A stretch of 64,000 nucleotides of DNA from Coccinella septempunctata (GCF_907165205.1 NC_058197.1:18127766-18191765); one strand, 5' to 3'. Counted from the first letter of the stretch, positions 26,588 through 39,657 are shown. Numbers and translations are program-made. Notes: generated from the letters alone by a model not told the origin.

Positions 26588-27704
26588 CCCTTGAGAATTC
26601 GTCAAGACCAAACGGTTCTGCTGAGATGAATGAAATTCTCAGATTTATAACTAGAAGAATTGCTCTATCAGAATATTTATCACATTAAGATCTACGATAA
26701 TTTTCCTGGAGGAAAAACTACTCGAAAGCTGACTTTCGAAAAATTCCCAAAAAGTTCGATTCAGTTAACTTCCTCAAGACCGAGTCTCTTAGACCTCTAT
26801 CCCAGCTTGGTTTGAATCATTCAACAAATAAATTGAAGGAAATATCCTTCATACGACAACATCATTAGTAATACCGAAAAAACCATCTCTTCGGTCAGAA
26901 GCATGCTCATCCACTCGACCAAATTTCACAACCAGCAATTAGTACCCTCATGTTCGTCGAATTCAGCTAATTCAATGTCGTATATACAAATAGAATAATT
27001 GATGTGCTCACCCGTATACTTTTCTATATATATGCACCTCTTAAAATTACTGGATAGCATCCATAATTATACAGATATCGGGGAACATAAACAATGTCAT
27101 CATTAGTTGGTAAAAAAATTTGTTTGCATATTATCTAGGTGGCGAAATAATAAAATTGTTAATTTATGTTATGCGCGATGAAATTGGTGAAATATTGACA
27201 CTAATAATGAATTTCCATAGATATTCCTTGTATAATGAATCGGTGTTGGTAAACTAGAAATAGCTGAATAATTTGTAACCTCTGATAAACTCCTGAAGAG
27301 AAAAAATTCCTGATATCCTTTTATGAGAGAGATCGAGTAATCTAGTTTACTGATACACGAACAGTCGTTGTATATGTTGTGCATTACACACAGACCCACA
27401 AAATATGGTCCTCATCACCCTTATTTAATGGCTTCATCGAAAAAAATTACAAGGAACTCTTTTCTTCTAGGTGTTTGATATTTTTTTGTGGTTTGTATGT
27501 GCAATGAGCTATTCCAACTTATCTTGTGTTGTGTAGAGCACTTTATTTGTGGATTGTTAACTTTCAATCATTCTGATTATCTTCATAACGTGATCCATTA
27601 AAGGTACCCTCCGAATACATCCCAAAATTGCTACAGGATGAATACAAGTACCCCTAAAAAAATCATGACGTTGAAACTAATCGATCTGTTTCTTCCCTTC
27701 CAGT
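26588..27704. other. Upstream region of the GT92 gene
   Basis: AT-rich DNA with no coding exon seen. It ends in a good 3' splice site (TTTCTTCCCTTCCAG) 14 bases before the GT92 start codon, so the gene has at least one noncoding 5' exon here or further upstream, which I could not place. Confidence 0.5.
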
Positions 27705-27717
27705 TCCCCGATCCAAG

Positions 27718-29355
27718 ATGGCGATGAACCTATTCAAGACAACCGGCGGTGGCAGATTCTACACCAAGGTGATCCTGCTCGCCCTGCTATGGGGCTTGGC
27801 CGTCCTGACAATCATGGAACTACGACAGATGGACCTCGACGTGCCAGTGCCGCACCTCAACAGCAGATTCCTGCTCCAGAAACGCTTCGACCCCTACACC
27901 AGCGCCACCACCGAACGCTACGACATCGACCCCTCCATTGACCGAAGACCCAGTCCCTCTGAAGACATGCTGGTCGAGGACATCCAGAAGAGGATGCCCA
28001 ACCTGCCCATCGTCTACTGGAACAAGAACAAGAACAAACCGATGGGTTTCAACAAGACCTGCGCCAAGTTTCCCAGCATGTTCGAGCTTGAGTTCAACAA
28101 CATCTACTGGCAGACGCTGAGGAGCTCAAACGGCACCTTCCAGTTCTTCGGCGCCTACCTGGATAACAGGGCCAACAACCGGCTAGGGCCCACCGTCAGG
28201 ATACTGGGTATGATCGACCGTATCGAGCCCACGGTGAAGACCTTCTGTCAGTTTTGGTTCGATGGGAAGAAAGAACCGGTCATCGTGAAGACCTTCGAGT
28301 ACAAATACGTCTGGTACAAGAAATGGGGCAACTACAAACAGGGCATTTACCAGCCGTACCTCATAGCCTGCGTGTTACCTCAAGGGTACAAACAGAAGAT
28401 CCCCCAGTCTGTTTCGGTCGTAGAAAAAAGCTGCGACAACGCCACTAACAACCTTAGAGTCATCTACAACAAGCCTGAACAAAAGAAAGACTTCGCAGTA
28501 TGCGTTAAAGGTCTTGATTTCCTTCACGAAGACTTGTCTGTGAGGCTGGTGGAATGGATAGAGCTTCTAAACGTACTTGGTGCTGATAAAATCTTCTTCT
28601 ACGAACTCCAAATCCACCCCAACATCACCAAAGTCCTGAAACACTACGAGAATGAAGGAAAAGTCGAGCTGACACCTTTGATACTGGCTGGAGGTCAACC
28701 AAACGCTCCAAGCTTCCAACACTTGTACTTAACCAAGAAAACCAACCATAAAAGACAGAACGAATTGATACCCTACAACGACTGCTTCTACAAGCACATG
28801 TACGAATACAAATACATAGCTCTTTTGGACATTGACGAGGTGATAATGCCCAAAGACGCTTTGAACTGGAAGGAACTGATGAACATAGTGCTTCCTAAAG
28901 CCTTGAAGATCAACAAGGAAGAAAGGGCGTCCTATAACGTCAGAAACGTGTACTTTTTGGACGACCTCATCCACAACCACGGTTGGTTCAAGGAAATGCC
29001 CAAATACATGCACATGCTGCAGCACGTTTACAGAACGAAGAATTTCACGAAACCCGGACAGTACGTCAAGTGTTTCCACAACACTGAAAAGGTTCTGACC
29101 TTGCACAACCACTTCCCCCTCTCCTGTTTAGGAGCCGGTTGCACTTCCTACCCTATAGAAGTAGAGGACGCCCAACTGCACCACTACAGGGCAGATTGCG
29201 TGAAGACCTTGAAGAAGAGCTGTGAAGAATTCCGGAAAACAAGTGTCATGGACACGACCATTTGGAAATACAAGGACGTTTTGATACAGAGAGTCGGTAC
29301 AACGTTAAGGACATTGGGTTTTTTCAACACAGACAGAGAAAGCGGTAAACGATGA
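27718..29355 (+). CDS. Glycosyltransferase family 92 protein, type II membrane protein
   Basis: A 545-residue protein encoded in one exon. Family 92 (DUF23) enzymes are Golgi glycosyltransferases; characterised members transfer galactose to fucose-containing glycans, but the acceptor here cannot be read from sequence. The N-terminus has a short basic stretch and one hydrophobic segment (about residues 15-34, VILLALLWGLAVLTI), as expected for a type II Golgi anchor, followed by a stem. The GT92 domain occupies about residues 255-500. It includes DFAVCVKGLDFLHEDLSVRL, the metal-binding DxD-type motif LLDIDEVIMP (D371, D373) and the family's late HHYRADC motif (488-494). The ATG has a good context (CCAAGATGG) and directly follows a splice acceptor, so the 5' UTR is spliced. 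The coding part is GC-richer than its surroundings. It converges on the bHLH gene. Confidence 0.93.
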   Translation: MAMNLFKTTGGGRFYTKVILLALLWGLAVLTIMELRQMDLDVPVPHLNSRFLLQKRFDPYTSATTERYDIDPSIDRRPSPSEDMLVEDIQKRMPNLPIVYWNKNKNKPMGFNKTCAKFPSMFELEFNNIYWQTLRSSNGTFQFFGAYLDNRANNRLGPTVRILGMIDRIEPTVKTFCQFWFDGKKEPVIVKTFEYKYVWYKKWGNYKQGIYQPYLIACVLPQGYKQKIPQSVSVVEKSCDNATNNLRVIYNKPEQKKDFAVCVKGLDFLHEDLSVRLVEWIELLNVLGADKIFFYELQIHPNITKVLKHYENEGKVELTPLILAGGQPNAPSFQHLYLTKKTNHKRQNELIPYNDCFYKHMYEYKYIALLDIDEVIMPKDALNWKELMNIVLPKALKINKEERASYNVRNVYFLDDLIHNHGWFKEMPKYMHMLQHVYRTKNFTKPGQYVKCFHNTEKVLTLHNHFPLSCLGAGCTSYPIEVEDAQLHHYRADCVKTLKKSCEEFRKTSVMDTTIWKYKDVLIQRVGTTLRTLGFFNTDRESGKR

Positions 29356-29945
29356 TCGATTAAAGACTCAATTTTCAGTTCCTGTATCAAACTTAAGTGT
29401 TTTGTGATATAAAAGTGCTTTTGTACATTTTCAATTGGCAACGAATTTGTGATGATTTTATATAGGGTAGTTACGGACATTGAATTTTTAGAGATTGTTG
29501 TACATAACTTTTCGAACAAAAATTTAATGTATAGATAAGTCGTAAATGTGAGCATATCTGCCATTCATATATGTTATTAAGCTCAAACACTGATTTTCGA
29601 ATTTACATTTCAATGTTGTTCATGTAACGAACAATTTTTTTACTTTCGACGATCAACTTTGTATTGGTATAGGGTGGGAACTCTTGATATTTTCAGATAC
29701 CAAAGTCAATTTGTTCGGTGGAAACCGAACGTTGAATACTTAACTGAATTTTGAAACTACGTACGTTTTTTCTATCTGCCTTTTTGTATATTTATATGAT
29801 ATGAAGACTTATAGAATAAGGATTTTTTGTATAAATTTATCATTTTTTCGAAATTGTTAATATAGTAAAGTGCCTTACATGAAATCTATATTTATAATAG
29901 CTCATAGATTCGATTATTTATTATTTTATGTGAATGTATAGGGAT

Positions 29946-29951
29946 ATTAAA
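29946..29951 (+). terminator. Candidate poly(A) signal of the GT92 gene
   Basis: ATTAAA about 590 bases after the GT92 stop, followed by GT-rich sequence. Another ATTAAA lies near 30106. Which one is used is unknown. Confidence 0.4.
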
Positions 29952-30142
29952 GAAGATAGAGAAGTACTTCTTGTCCTATGTCTCATTTTCTTGGTTTAAA
30001 CTGGATAAGTTTTATCTCCGGAATAGATGCATTAATATAGCGACAAATGAGATATTATGGGAAATTATAACTGTATAATTTTCAATATAGAAATCTCAAA
30101 GAGGACAAATTAAAGAAAAAACAATTCAATTGAACATATACT

Positions 30143-30148
30143 TTTATT
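30143..30148 (-). terminator. Candidate poly(A) signal of the paraxis-like gene
   Basis: AATAAA on the minus strand about 100 bases beyond the bHLH stop codon. It lies under 200 bases from the GT92 signal, so the two transcripts end tail to tail. Confidence 0.55.
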
Positions 30149-30245
30149 TACATAATCATATATACAAATTAAATATGAAGGAAAAATGTTCTATATGACA
30201 AAGAACAAACAAACTTAGCCATATAAACAAAAAACACAAGATCTC

Positions 30246-31467
30246 TCAAATCAGATAAGTCTGATTATAATTAGGTAGATTTTCGGTTAGAACAATTGAT
30301 TCTGAGTTTGGATCGAAGTAAAACTGGTGTTCGCCGTTGATATTTTGATATGCATCGTCCACATGACATAGTTTCTGGAAATAACAGAAATGAGATTGAA
30401 AAAATCGATAAAACACTTCAAAAAATACTCACTGAAATTTTCTTTCCGGCCATACAGAAAGTACAGACTTGCGATCTGTTGAAATTGTGTTCTTCACCAC
30501 TAGATTTGAACATCTGGAGACAAGGTTGGTCTGCAGAACCTGAAACACTCGATTTAGAACAAACGATGGTTTTCTACGCCTTGCTATAGGCAACCAACCT
30601 TACATCAAGTAGAAATTATTATCCATATAAAGCTCACCTGTGATAAGTTGAGTTCCTAAGTGTGATATGTAGCTGGATGCTAGTCTAAGGGTCTCTATTT
30701 TGCTCAATTTTCTATCCTTGGGTTCGGTAGGTATTAGAGTCCTTAGTATAGAGAACGCAGTGTTTACACTGAAATTATACTGACATTAGAAGTATGTATT
30801 ACACACAGAAGAGAAAGTTCCAGTGATTTTTTGGGAGTAACACTCCCCAACAATTCGGTTTACGGCATTTCAAAGAGATGATATGGAAGGATTTTTTCAA
30901 TTTGCGAGCTTCAAAATCTTGCATGAGAACTATGAAGAATTTCTATCGTGAAAAAAGTAGTGACACAAAAGTATGAATTATTGTCATCCTTTGAAACTAT
31001 TTCAAAACTTTGTGCAGATGATCCTTAACTATAAATATATATTCTTACCCATCATTCCTTTTCGAATTTTTCGAAAACACAGTCAGTTTCTCTGTAGCAA
31101 ATCTGAAAACAACGCATTTGAAAAAATCCCTCTGATAAAGTTCTTTATATTGTGTGGTGGCAGTTTTGTGAAATATGTATGAGAGAAAATTATGGGATAA
31201 TTCCCTGATTTAAATGAAATCTTCAATTTAAGCAAGTTTTTACAGAAATGAGGAGGACATGAACTACGAGAATGTTACTTGAAAAAAAAAAAATAGAAAA
31301 ACTTACCTTTGCGTTCTGTCCCTTTCTCTGGCGTTTGCCTGATTCCTCTGCCTTGGTGGTGCAGGTATGTCACTTTTGATCAACCCGCGATTCTTACCCT
31401 TCCTCCTACTCGTAGAACATTGGTCCACGTTCAAAAAGAGACGTTGATCGCATTGTACAAATTCCAT
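30246..31467 (-). CDS. Paraxis/scleraxis-type (TCF15-like) bHLH transcription factor
   Basis: Four coding exons on the minus strand (31307-31467, 30638-30768, 30433-30539, 30246-30374) join in frame to 175 residues. Every junction has GT/AG ends: GTAAG, GTGAGC and GTGAGTA donors, and pyrimidine-rich acceptors. The basic region RNQANARERDRTQS is at about residues 41-54. It continues across the first intron into helix 1, loop and helix 2 with VNTAFSILRTLIPTEP and RKLSKIETLRLASSYISHL (55-92), which is diagnostic of the paraxis/scleraxis group of class A bHLH factors. These heterodimerise with E proteins (Daughterless in flies) on E-boxes and control mesoderm development. After the bHLH comes SADQPCLQMF and a VCTFCMAGKK motif, also seen in this group. 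The first ATG in frame is at 31467. The exons are short, which makes the gene easy to miss. It is convergent with GT92 and divergent from ANKRD50. Confidence 0.93.
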
Positions 31468-34242
31468 TACGATTTTTCTTCACTAAACCCGATTTGCGAT
31501 TATTTTATTCAAATTTGGTTCGTCGGAATCTTCGGAGACTTTCCAAAGGAGGATTTACCCGGAACAAGTACGACTGTGAAGATGTAAAGAAGAGGATCTA
31601 TGTTGATAATTAATTTATCGTAATTATTAGCGGTCTTGTTCAGTCAAAGATCCATTCAGAACTCTTAAAACAAGTGGTTCGGCTTCTGTATTTGACCATT
31701 CCTACAGGAACTTGAGGAAATGGCCCCAGTGGCGTAGTTTGGGGAGTAAATGATCTGTATTTTGTATTGATTCAATCTTACCCACATATATATATCGTAA
31801 TTTTGGAGATTACTTGTTTTACTTGTTCAAGTTTGAAGATATCCAGAAATTATTGAAAAATTGAAATGCAGTTTCAATGTTATCAAGGATGCTGGGAACA
31901 TTTTCGAGCCATCTTTTTGAAATTTGGAAGAAGGATGGGGCTCTTAGACCTCTATCAAGATATTGAGCAAAAAACCCTGCATCTTCTCATAGAGAAAAAC
32001 TCCTGACGTGTTAATCATGGTGAGGATGTGTCACAGCTTGAGGTTTTTCCCATTATCAATCTGCTTCCAAGGGGGGTACCTTCAACCCACTCTGGAAGAA
32101 AAAAATTCAATCTTATGTTTTGTGTGCATTTTCTCCTCTCCCAACGCGAGTCAGCTACTCTCTACGCCACTGGCGAACATCGAAATCGTAAACTCAAATC
32201 TCAATTACCAGATTCTAATCTCTTTAGCAGATGTTTTCCCTTCATTTCTAAATATCGCATCGTTTTAAATGTGTCAGCGCTGCTCTGTGTGTCTTTCGAC
32301 CTTTGCCGTCTACCGTTGTTTTTGTTTTGAGCTTGATTTATTGCGTGCCAGAGGTCACAAACGCCCCCGCCGACCGTCATCCCCTGCCTAGGTATAGGGG
32401 GTGAAGTTTCTCACACGAAACAAGAAACAAGTGCGGATGAATCAGATCCGAAATCGATAACGGTCAAAGTTGGGAAATTCCGGAAATTTTACTCGCCCTA
32501 GGGTGTTCAGGGGTTAATTTCCTATAGGTTTTCTCAAAAATATTGATAATCTTCCTATTCCACCCCGCTTTAAGCGAGCATAGCCTATGTCGAAGTCCCA
32601 CCGAAGAATGCAAATAAATACAATACTGCCATTGATCCATGCTAGATAAGAAACTGCTTATCGGATTTTAGCCTGAAAATGCTGGCGAATTTTCCTGTAT
32701 CGCATTTCCAAAAGCTCCCGTTGAAAGAAGCCCTATTCACACGTTATACTCTGTGATACCCTAGTGTCATTATCATCTGTCAATTAAAAAGCTTATTCCG
32801 TTCAATCTCCGAAGAAAACCAATTAAAAAGTTGATTATCCAAAGGACAATTTCGAAAATTGGCCGTGTTTGCGGAAAATCGGCTGTTAAAAGCTCTTATC
32901 GTCCGTTTTCATGTATCGGGAGGTCAGTATTCATTTTGAAATAAAAACGATTTGTTGTTTAATGTCAATGTGTGGGTGTACTTGATACAAGTGTTAAGAC
33001 AACCGATAGGTTATTTTTGGATATGTGATCTAGAAAAATGTTAACAGAACATCGGAAGTTGTAGTTTTTTCTTCCCTATAAAGATTCATTGTAGCATAAA
33101 CGGTAATTAATTCAAATTCAAAATTTGTTGTTATTCATTGATATTCTCCATCAGGTGTTACGTCTTACTTGAATCTATTGTATTTTGGTGATAACCAGCT
33201 ATTTTTTGAATGAATCATTCATCAATTTATACTAATAACAACTGTTTAAACCTATACTCCTAGCAAGAGATTTTAATAAAAAAATTATTAAATTTTTTTG
33301 TGCCTCTTGATGAATAGTGAATAGAAAAAACTGAAAATAATACAGAAAAATCTGCCTCATTTCCCACTGAAAGTGATTGAATTAAGCAAGTAAACATTCA
33401 ACACAATTCTCTAGGAAATCCACTAATTCTGTCATGTTATCTTGGTGCGAATATGATAATTGACTACCAGCATTTATCATCATGTTTATTTCATACATTG
33501 TAAGCTTTATAGACGACGCCAGATAATTAATTCATCATAAGTATATTTGCCTTGAAATTTGCAGATGCTTATGGTGCTCTCTTTTCTGGTGCTATTGTTC
33601 GGAGAATTGTTATGCGTTTTCTCACTTCTGATGATAAATGAATACTGAGAAATTATGTTTGTTCAGTTCCTATTGTTGCCTTAGTTGGTGCATTGCTTTT
33701 CTCAAGAAATAAGAGAAAGGATGCTTTTATATCAGAAGTGATACCTTTTTTTTATTCCAGGTGGAGATTCACATTGATATAGGCAAGTAATTGGAAGCAG
33801 CAAGTTTTGCTCAAAATTGATTGAATGGTTGAATGCAGTTTTCAATTTAATAGCATCAACAACATGTATTGAATAATAAAACTAATAAAGCATAATTTTG
33901 TAACTCCTGGCAACGTAGTCTAAATATTTCATAAGTTTAATGAAACTGAATTAAAGCAAAATGAATTATTATTCATCATAACTCTTTTTCACACAGTTCA
34001 GATGGTTGTACAACTTTCAATATCCATCAATAACCTCTTCTTCTTAATCATTACTGCAATTTGTTTTAGTATAGGTTCCCCCGAGAATCTTCAGATACCA
34101 CTTCTTCTACAAAATGTAACCCAACACTAGGACCTCCAAAATTTTCCCATACGTAAAATACAAGACTGATATAGATAGAGAAAGAATGATATTTTCATGA
34201 AATTAAGAAGAAACCCGATAAACTAAAATAAAGAACACCAAG
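31468..34242. other. Shared upstream region of the bHLH and ANKRD50-like genes
   Basis: 2.8 kb between divergent start codons. It should hold both promoters and noncoding exons. A GC-richer stretch lies at about 32280-32420. A strong acceptor-like run (TTTTTTTTATTCCAG) ends at about 33770 and could begin a noncoding exon of the ANKRD50-like gene. Neither is proven, and no coding exon was seen. Confidence 0.45.
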
Positions 34243-37200
34243 ATGACCCAACAGGGTGATAGAAAGAAATTCTACTGTAGAGAATGGGCCTTTCAGAAAT
34301 TGTCACATTGCTTAGACCAGCGTCCAATATCGAAGACTTGTGGTGCCCTTCTCTTAGGAAGTGCAGGATGCGGAAAAACGACTTTTTGTTCGGAGTTGTG
34401 TTGGCCCAGCCAGGGACTATCGGGAAGGCAACAGAGGGCCCTTAATAGAAGACTTTTATGCTATCATTTTCTCCAAGGGCATAACGAAAAAAGCCTTTCA
34501 TTGAGCGAATTTGTAAGATCTCTAGTTACTCAAATATTAAATCACTCGACGGAAAGTCACAAAGAGAGGAGCCTTCGAAAGAGAATCTCAAACGATAAAA
34601 GCGATTTGAACGCTTCTTCCAGCCCGAAAGACTGCCCCAGTACATCCAGTAACATTTCTTACGACCACTGTGAAGAAAGCTTGTACAGCAATGTTTTTCC
34701 CGAAACTGTGTTATCTCCAAGTGTCGAAAGTAAGAAATTCGTACCTACGACTCCAAACCTACCACCAAACCCCAGAACCGTTATAGCGGATGCCTATTTG
34801 GAGAAATTGAAATCGGATAGTGAGATCCAAATTGCTTTGAGGGCCAAAAATATCGAGATGAACCCAGACGATTGTCTGAAGAGGGCCCTTCTTTTTCCGT
34901 TACTCGAGATCGAACCACCCAAGACTTCTTTATTTATAATAATCGATTCGATAGATGAACACTCGTTCAACTACTCAAATTCTACATTGACCAGGTGTAA
35001 GCCTAGAGAAAGGACATCACAGAGCAAGACTATCGCAGAATTACTGGCGAATCACCATCATTTGTTTCCCCAATGGTTGCTCTTGGTCTGTACCGCCAGG
35101 AAACAGTCGAAAAGCATCGCTAAAATGTTCACAGGTGGGTTTTCGAAGATTCACTGATTTTTTGTCCCAATGATCACCTTTACCTTCTTGCTTTGACTTA
35201 GTGTATCTTTGTTATTTTTTATTATAATTTTAGGTTTTCGAAAATTAAGCTTAGACGATTTGAGAAAAAGCCAAGTTGTTAGAGATGTGCAACAGTATAT
35301 CTTATCTAGGTTAGATCAAGAGCAAAATCTGAGACAACACATCAGCAGGGACACTGCAGAAATGCTCAACCAGTTACATATAAAAAGCAATGGTTGTTTT
35401 TTATACCTGGAAAAGGTAACGATTAAAACTAAACTTCAAAAGCAAATTTTAGATGAATGAGAGAAAAATTTACTTTCTAGGTGTTAGATGGGGTGTCCGA
35501 CAAATTCATAATACTCAGGGAGGTAAGGGAGATCCCAGGAACCCTCAATGGTCTGTACCTCTGGTTATCCCAGAGGTTATTCAATAGAAAACAGTTCGCA
35601 AAAGTTCAACCCCTACTGAACGTCATCTTAGCCGCAAAATGTTCACTGACTGAATCACTACTTTACGACATCATAAAAGTCTACAATCCTAAGATAACCA
35701 CTGAGGATTTCAAAAAACGCTACGATCTACTCAAGAGAGTGCTGGTGGTATCGAAGACTGGGAACATAAGTTTGTTCCATCACTCCTTCGCCGAATGGTT
35801 GTTGGACATCAAACACTGCACCCAAAAATACCTCTGCAACATATTCCACGGACATTGCATCCTTGCCATGTACTACACCATACACGCCAAATACTTGAAC
35901 AACCAAGAGATCTACGACTACGCCTTCCACCTGACCAGGATGGAACAATACCTACTGGAACAAAACAACCCGAAAACCCAAAGCCTATCGTACAAACTCA
36001 CCCACGAGAAGAGCAAACATTCCTCCAACACCCACTCCAGCGACAAGACGGAACACTACCCCGACCTCAAGATGTCGCCACAGGAACTTGCCAAGTTGCC
36101 CATCAAAGAGACCAGTCTGAATTCCACCCCCCTGGACGGAAACCCCCCGAAAAGCGAACAATGTGAGTTCAATCTGGATCTGGAACTGAAGAAGTTGGAC
36201 AATTTCGAAAACTTGAATCTCAAATCGCCTGCCGTCGAAAAAGACATTTACGCCGAGGTGAACAAGGTTAAAAAAGAGGCCAAGGGGTTTCTACATCAGA
36301 ATAGCGGCATGCCCACTGTTTTACCTCAAAATTTGGAATCAACAGTGGCTAACGAGGTCAGCACAAGCAAGTCCGGTGCTCAAGTATGTTTATCTATCGT
36401 TTGATTTGTTGAATTCTCAATTGTATACGTTTTTCCACAGGATGAATCGAAAGTTCTGGACATCCACACTCTCATCCAGCTGTGGTTGATTCTGAGTGGA
36501 TGTAACGTTGAGGAATGTCTTCTGGAAGGTAACGAGATGGCAGGAGTGAATTTTGGGGCTTTCCTACCGACAGACCAGAAAGTTTTGAAGCTGCTGTTAG
36601 AAGCGGGGGCTGTAGAACAAACTGATGTCGAAGGTTGCGAGTACCAGAGTCAGATATCTTTGGCTTCGACATCTTCTGAAGTAAGCCCTGATCCCCTGTT
36701 CAATCTACATGAAATGCACGGTCAGGCTGCACTGCACGTAGCAGCTAGATTAGGTCAAACCGAAGTTGTGAAGGTAACTGCAATAATCGTAAAATTAATG
36801 CTTGGTCGTTAATTATCTTCTTCGAAGGTATTACTGGAAGCTGGTGCAGGTGTAGACGAAGCCGACATTGACGGTTGGACCCCTCTGAGAGCTGCAGCTT
36901 GGGGAGGACACACCGAGGTTAGATCCACTCTCACCGATCTTCCAAATTGATGTTTTATTGTTTTGATCGATTGTAGGTGGTGGAACTCCTGGTAAAACAT
37001 GGTTGCACCCTGGATAGTGTGGACGCGGAGAACCGCACAGCCCTCAGGGCTGCCGCGTGGTCGGGTCACGAAGAAATAGTGAAGATCCTGCTACAGCACG
37101 GCGCCGAAGTTAACTTGACCGACCACGAAGGACGCACGGCCTTGATAGCTGCAGCTTACATGGGTCACAATGAAATCGTGGATCACCTTCTGGATTACGG

Positions 37201-39620
37201 CGCAGATATCAACCACGCAGACGCGGATGGTAGGACGGCCTTGAGTGTGGCTGCTCTTTGCGCCCCCCGTTCCCCAGGCGTAAACGTGGTTTCTACGCTA
37301 CTAGAAAGGGGAGCTTTCGTCGATCACGAGGATAAGGAAGGGATGACTCCCCTGCTCGTTGCTTCCTTCGAAGGTCATAGGTTGGTGAAGTCAAGGTCAC
37401 AATGAATTTCCACATTTTTAAATCGAATTTTAACAGGGACGTGTGCGAAATCCTTCTGGAGAACGAAGCCGATGTGGATCACACGGATCACAGTGGGAGG
37501 AGTCCGTTGTGGGCTGCGGCTAGCATGGGACACGCCCCCGTGGTCGCACTCCTGTTGTTCTGGGGCTGTTGTATAGATTCCATGGACTCTGAAGGTCGAA
37601 CAGTCCTATCTGTGGCTGCTGCACAAGGTTGTTGATATCTCACTTTATTCGTTTTGATTTTATTGTGATTTCGTTTGTTTGCAGGGTGTGTCGAAGTGGT
37701 CAAACAGTTGTTAGACAGGGGGTTGGACGAACAACACAGGGATAATTCTGGTTGGACTCCACTTCATTACGCTGCATTCGAAGGTATTTTCAAATCATTT
37801 AAAGTGTTTTTAGAAGTTATCAATGTCTCGTCTTCCAGGTCATCAAGATGTTTGTGAGACGCTCTTGGAAGCTGGAGCTAGAATAGATGAAACTGATAAC
37901 GAAGGAAAAGCTGCCTTAGTTCTTGCCGCACAAGGGGGCCACACGTCCCTTGTAACTATATTTTTAGAGAAATATTGTGCTCCTGTTGATCAGAGACCGC
38001 ACGATGGAAAGACTGCCTTGAGGTCTGTTGGATCGGATAACTCCCTCATTGGATATTAAATTTTGTTTCGTTCCAGATTGGCCGCTTTAGAAGGGCATTA
38101 CGATATTGTACAGATTTTACTACAGAACGGTGCCGATATAGATGCCAAAGATGCGGATGGTAGGAGTACACTTTACGTTTTATCCTTAGACGATCGATTG
38201 GCCATGTGTAAATATTTCATTCAACAAGGAGCCGACGTGGAAACTAGAGATTTAGAGGGAAGAACCCCTCTTCATGTTTCCTCGTGGCAAGGCCATTTAG
38301 AAATGGTCAATCTTCTACTTAAATACGGAAAAGTGCAGGTGGACGCGTGTGATTTAGAAAACAGGACAGCCCTACACTCCGCCAGCTGGCAAGGTCACAG
38401 TGAGATCGTTAAACTCCTGTTGGAAAACGGCGCCCTGCCCGACCACACTTGCAATCAGGGAGCGACAGCGTTAGGTTCGTATAAAACGTCAACTGTCAAC
38501 AACGTCAACTGTCAAATCGCGCCTTTCAGGTATAGCGGCTCAGGAAGGCCACGAGGCATGCGTCGTAGCCCTATTGGAGCACGGGGCGGATCCGAACCAT
38601 TCGGACGCGTGCGGAAGGAACGCCCTGAGGGTGGCGGCCAAATCCGGACACAGGGGCGTCGTCAGGTTGCTCGAGGAGTACAGCTCGAGGTCGCACAAGG
38701 TGGCTCACACGAGCAGTAGCGCCAATTCCATAACTTCAGCGTCGACGGCAGAAACGAAGCCGTCTTGTGCCATACTGTATCCCAGCGCGAGCGACTGGAC
38801 GGATCAACAGAGGAGGTCCATGATCTCCTTGGGAAATCACAGCTCCAACTCGAAATCCAGCTCTAACCTCACTAATTCTAGTCATTCCAGTAGACACGGA
38901 GAATGCTCAAGAGAAAATACTCAAAACACTCAGGTAAGGTTTATTAAAACCAGGATAAATATAAGGTAATCGTCTGATTTTTTTCTAGCCTTTGTCCTTC
39001 ACACAGAAGCTCCAACAATGCTCGAGGGGGGCAAAAACTAGACCTTTGAGCAAAGTTTTATCCCCGTTACAGAGCGAACCACAAAGTCCCATATATGCGT
39101 CTCCTCCCTTAAGTCCAGTTCACGACACCCCAAACATTTTCGGTTAGTACAAAGAAACGGTCATGTTGAAAAAGTTTAACTTTTCGAAATTTCAGGAGCG
39201 ATGAACATTTACCAACCGGTTCTTAGACATAACTTTGCCAAGGCCCCCGACACCCATTTCGCGAGAGACACACACATGCGGATAATCTTAGGCAATTCTA
39301 GCTCGTCGCCAAATAGCAAAAATGACAAAAAGAACGAGGAAGACAGTTCGAAGAATAAAAGGTTGGACATGAACTTTTTCAAATATTTGTGAGAATTTCC
39401 ACGATTGCTCGTTGGTTCCTTTCGTTGATTATAATTTTTTCATAACAGTAATCAAAAATCCAAGAGGAACGGTATCGTTACAAACCCCGCCTTGAGACTG
39501 GTGGCGAACGTGAAGAATGGTTTAGATTCTGCTGCTGCTAATCTTAGAAAGTCGACTTCTTCGGCGAATCCCGCTTCAAAGACGAATAGTTTTCATTGGA
39601 GGAGAGAAACTCCGCTCTAG
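34243..39620 (+). CDS. ANKRD50-like NACHT/ankyrin-repeat scaffold protein
   Basis: Fourteen coding exons join in frame to 1532 residues: 34243-35134, 35234-35415, 35481-36383, 36441-36773, 36828-36917, 36977-37380, 37437-37627, 37685-37783, 37839-38022, 38077-38474, 38530-38933, 38989-39142, 39196-39388, 39449-39620. The N-terminus opens with FYCREWAFQKLSHCL and a P-loop ATPase: Walker A GSAGCGKTT (39-47), Walker B FIIIDSIDEH (D235), and a Ser-rich insert in between. Around residues 300-660 are LRKSQVVRDVQQYILSRLDQ, HIKSNGCFLYLEKV and LLDIKHCTQKYLCN, as in vertebrate ANKRD50. About 16 ankyrin repeats follow (about 752-1277), then a low-complexity tail with KRNGIVTNP and a C-terminal ETPL. ETPL is a class I PDZ ligand shared with ANKRD50, which works with SNX27-retromer-WASH in recycling from endosomes to the plasma membrane. 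TANC/Rols proteins are built alike but carry TPRs, absent here. An in-frame stop at 34219 supports the start. Confidence 0.93.
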
Positions 39621-39657
39621 GGAGGTTGAAAATGTCAAAGTACTAGTCAATTCAATG

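Noticed and set aside
34243..39620. Identification as TANC/Rolling pebbles
   Set aside because: The P-loop plus ankyrin layout is shared, but there is no RING or TPR region, and the FYCREW start, KRNG tail and ETPL end match ANKRD50.
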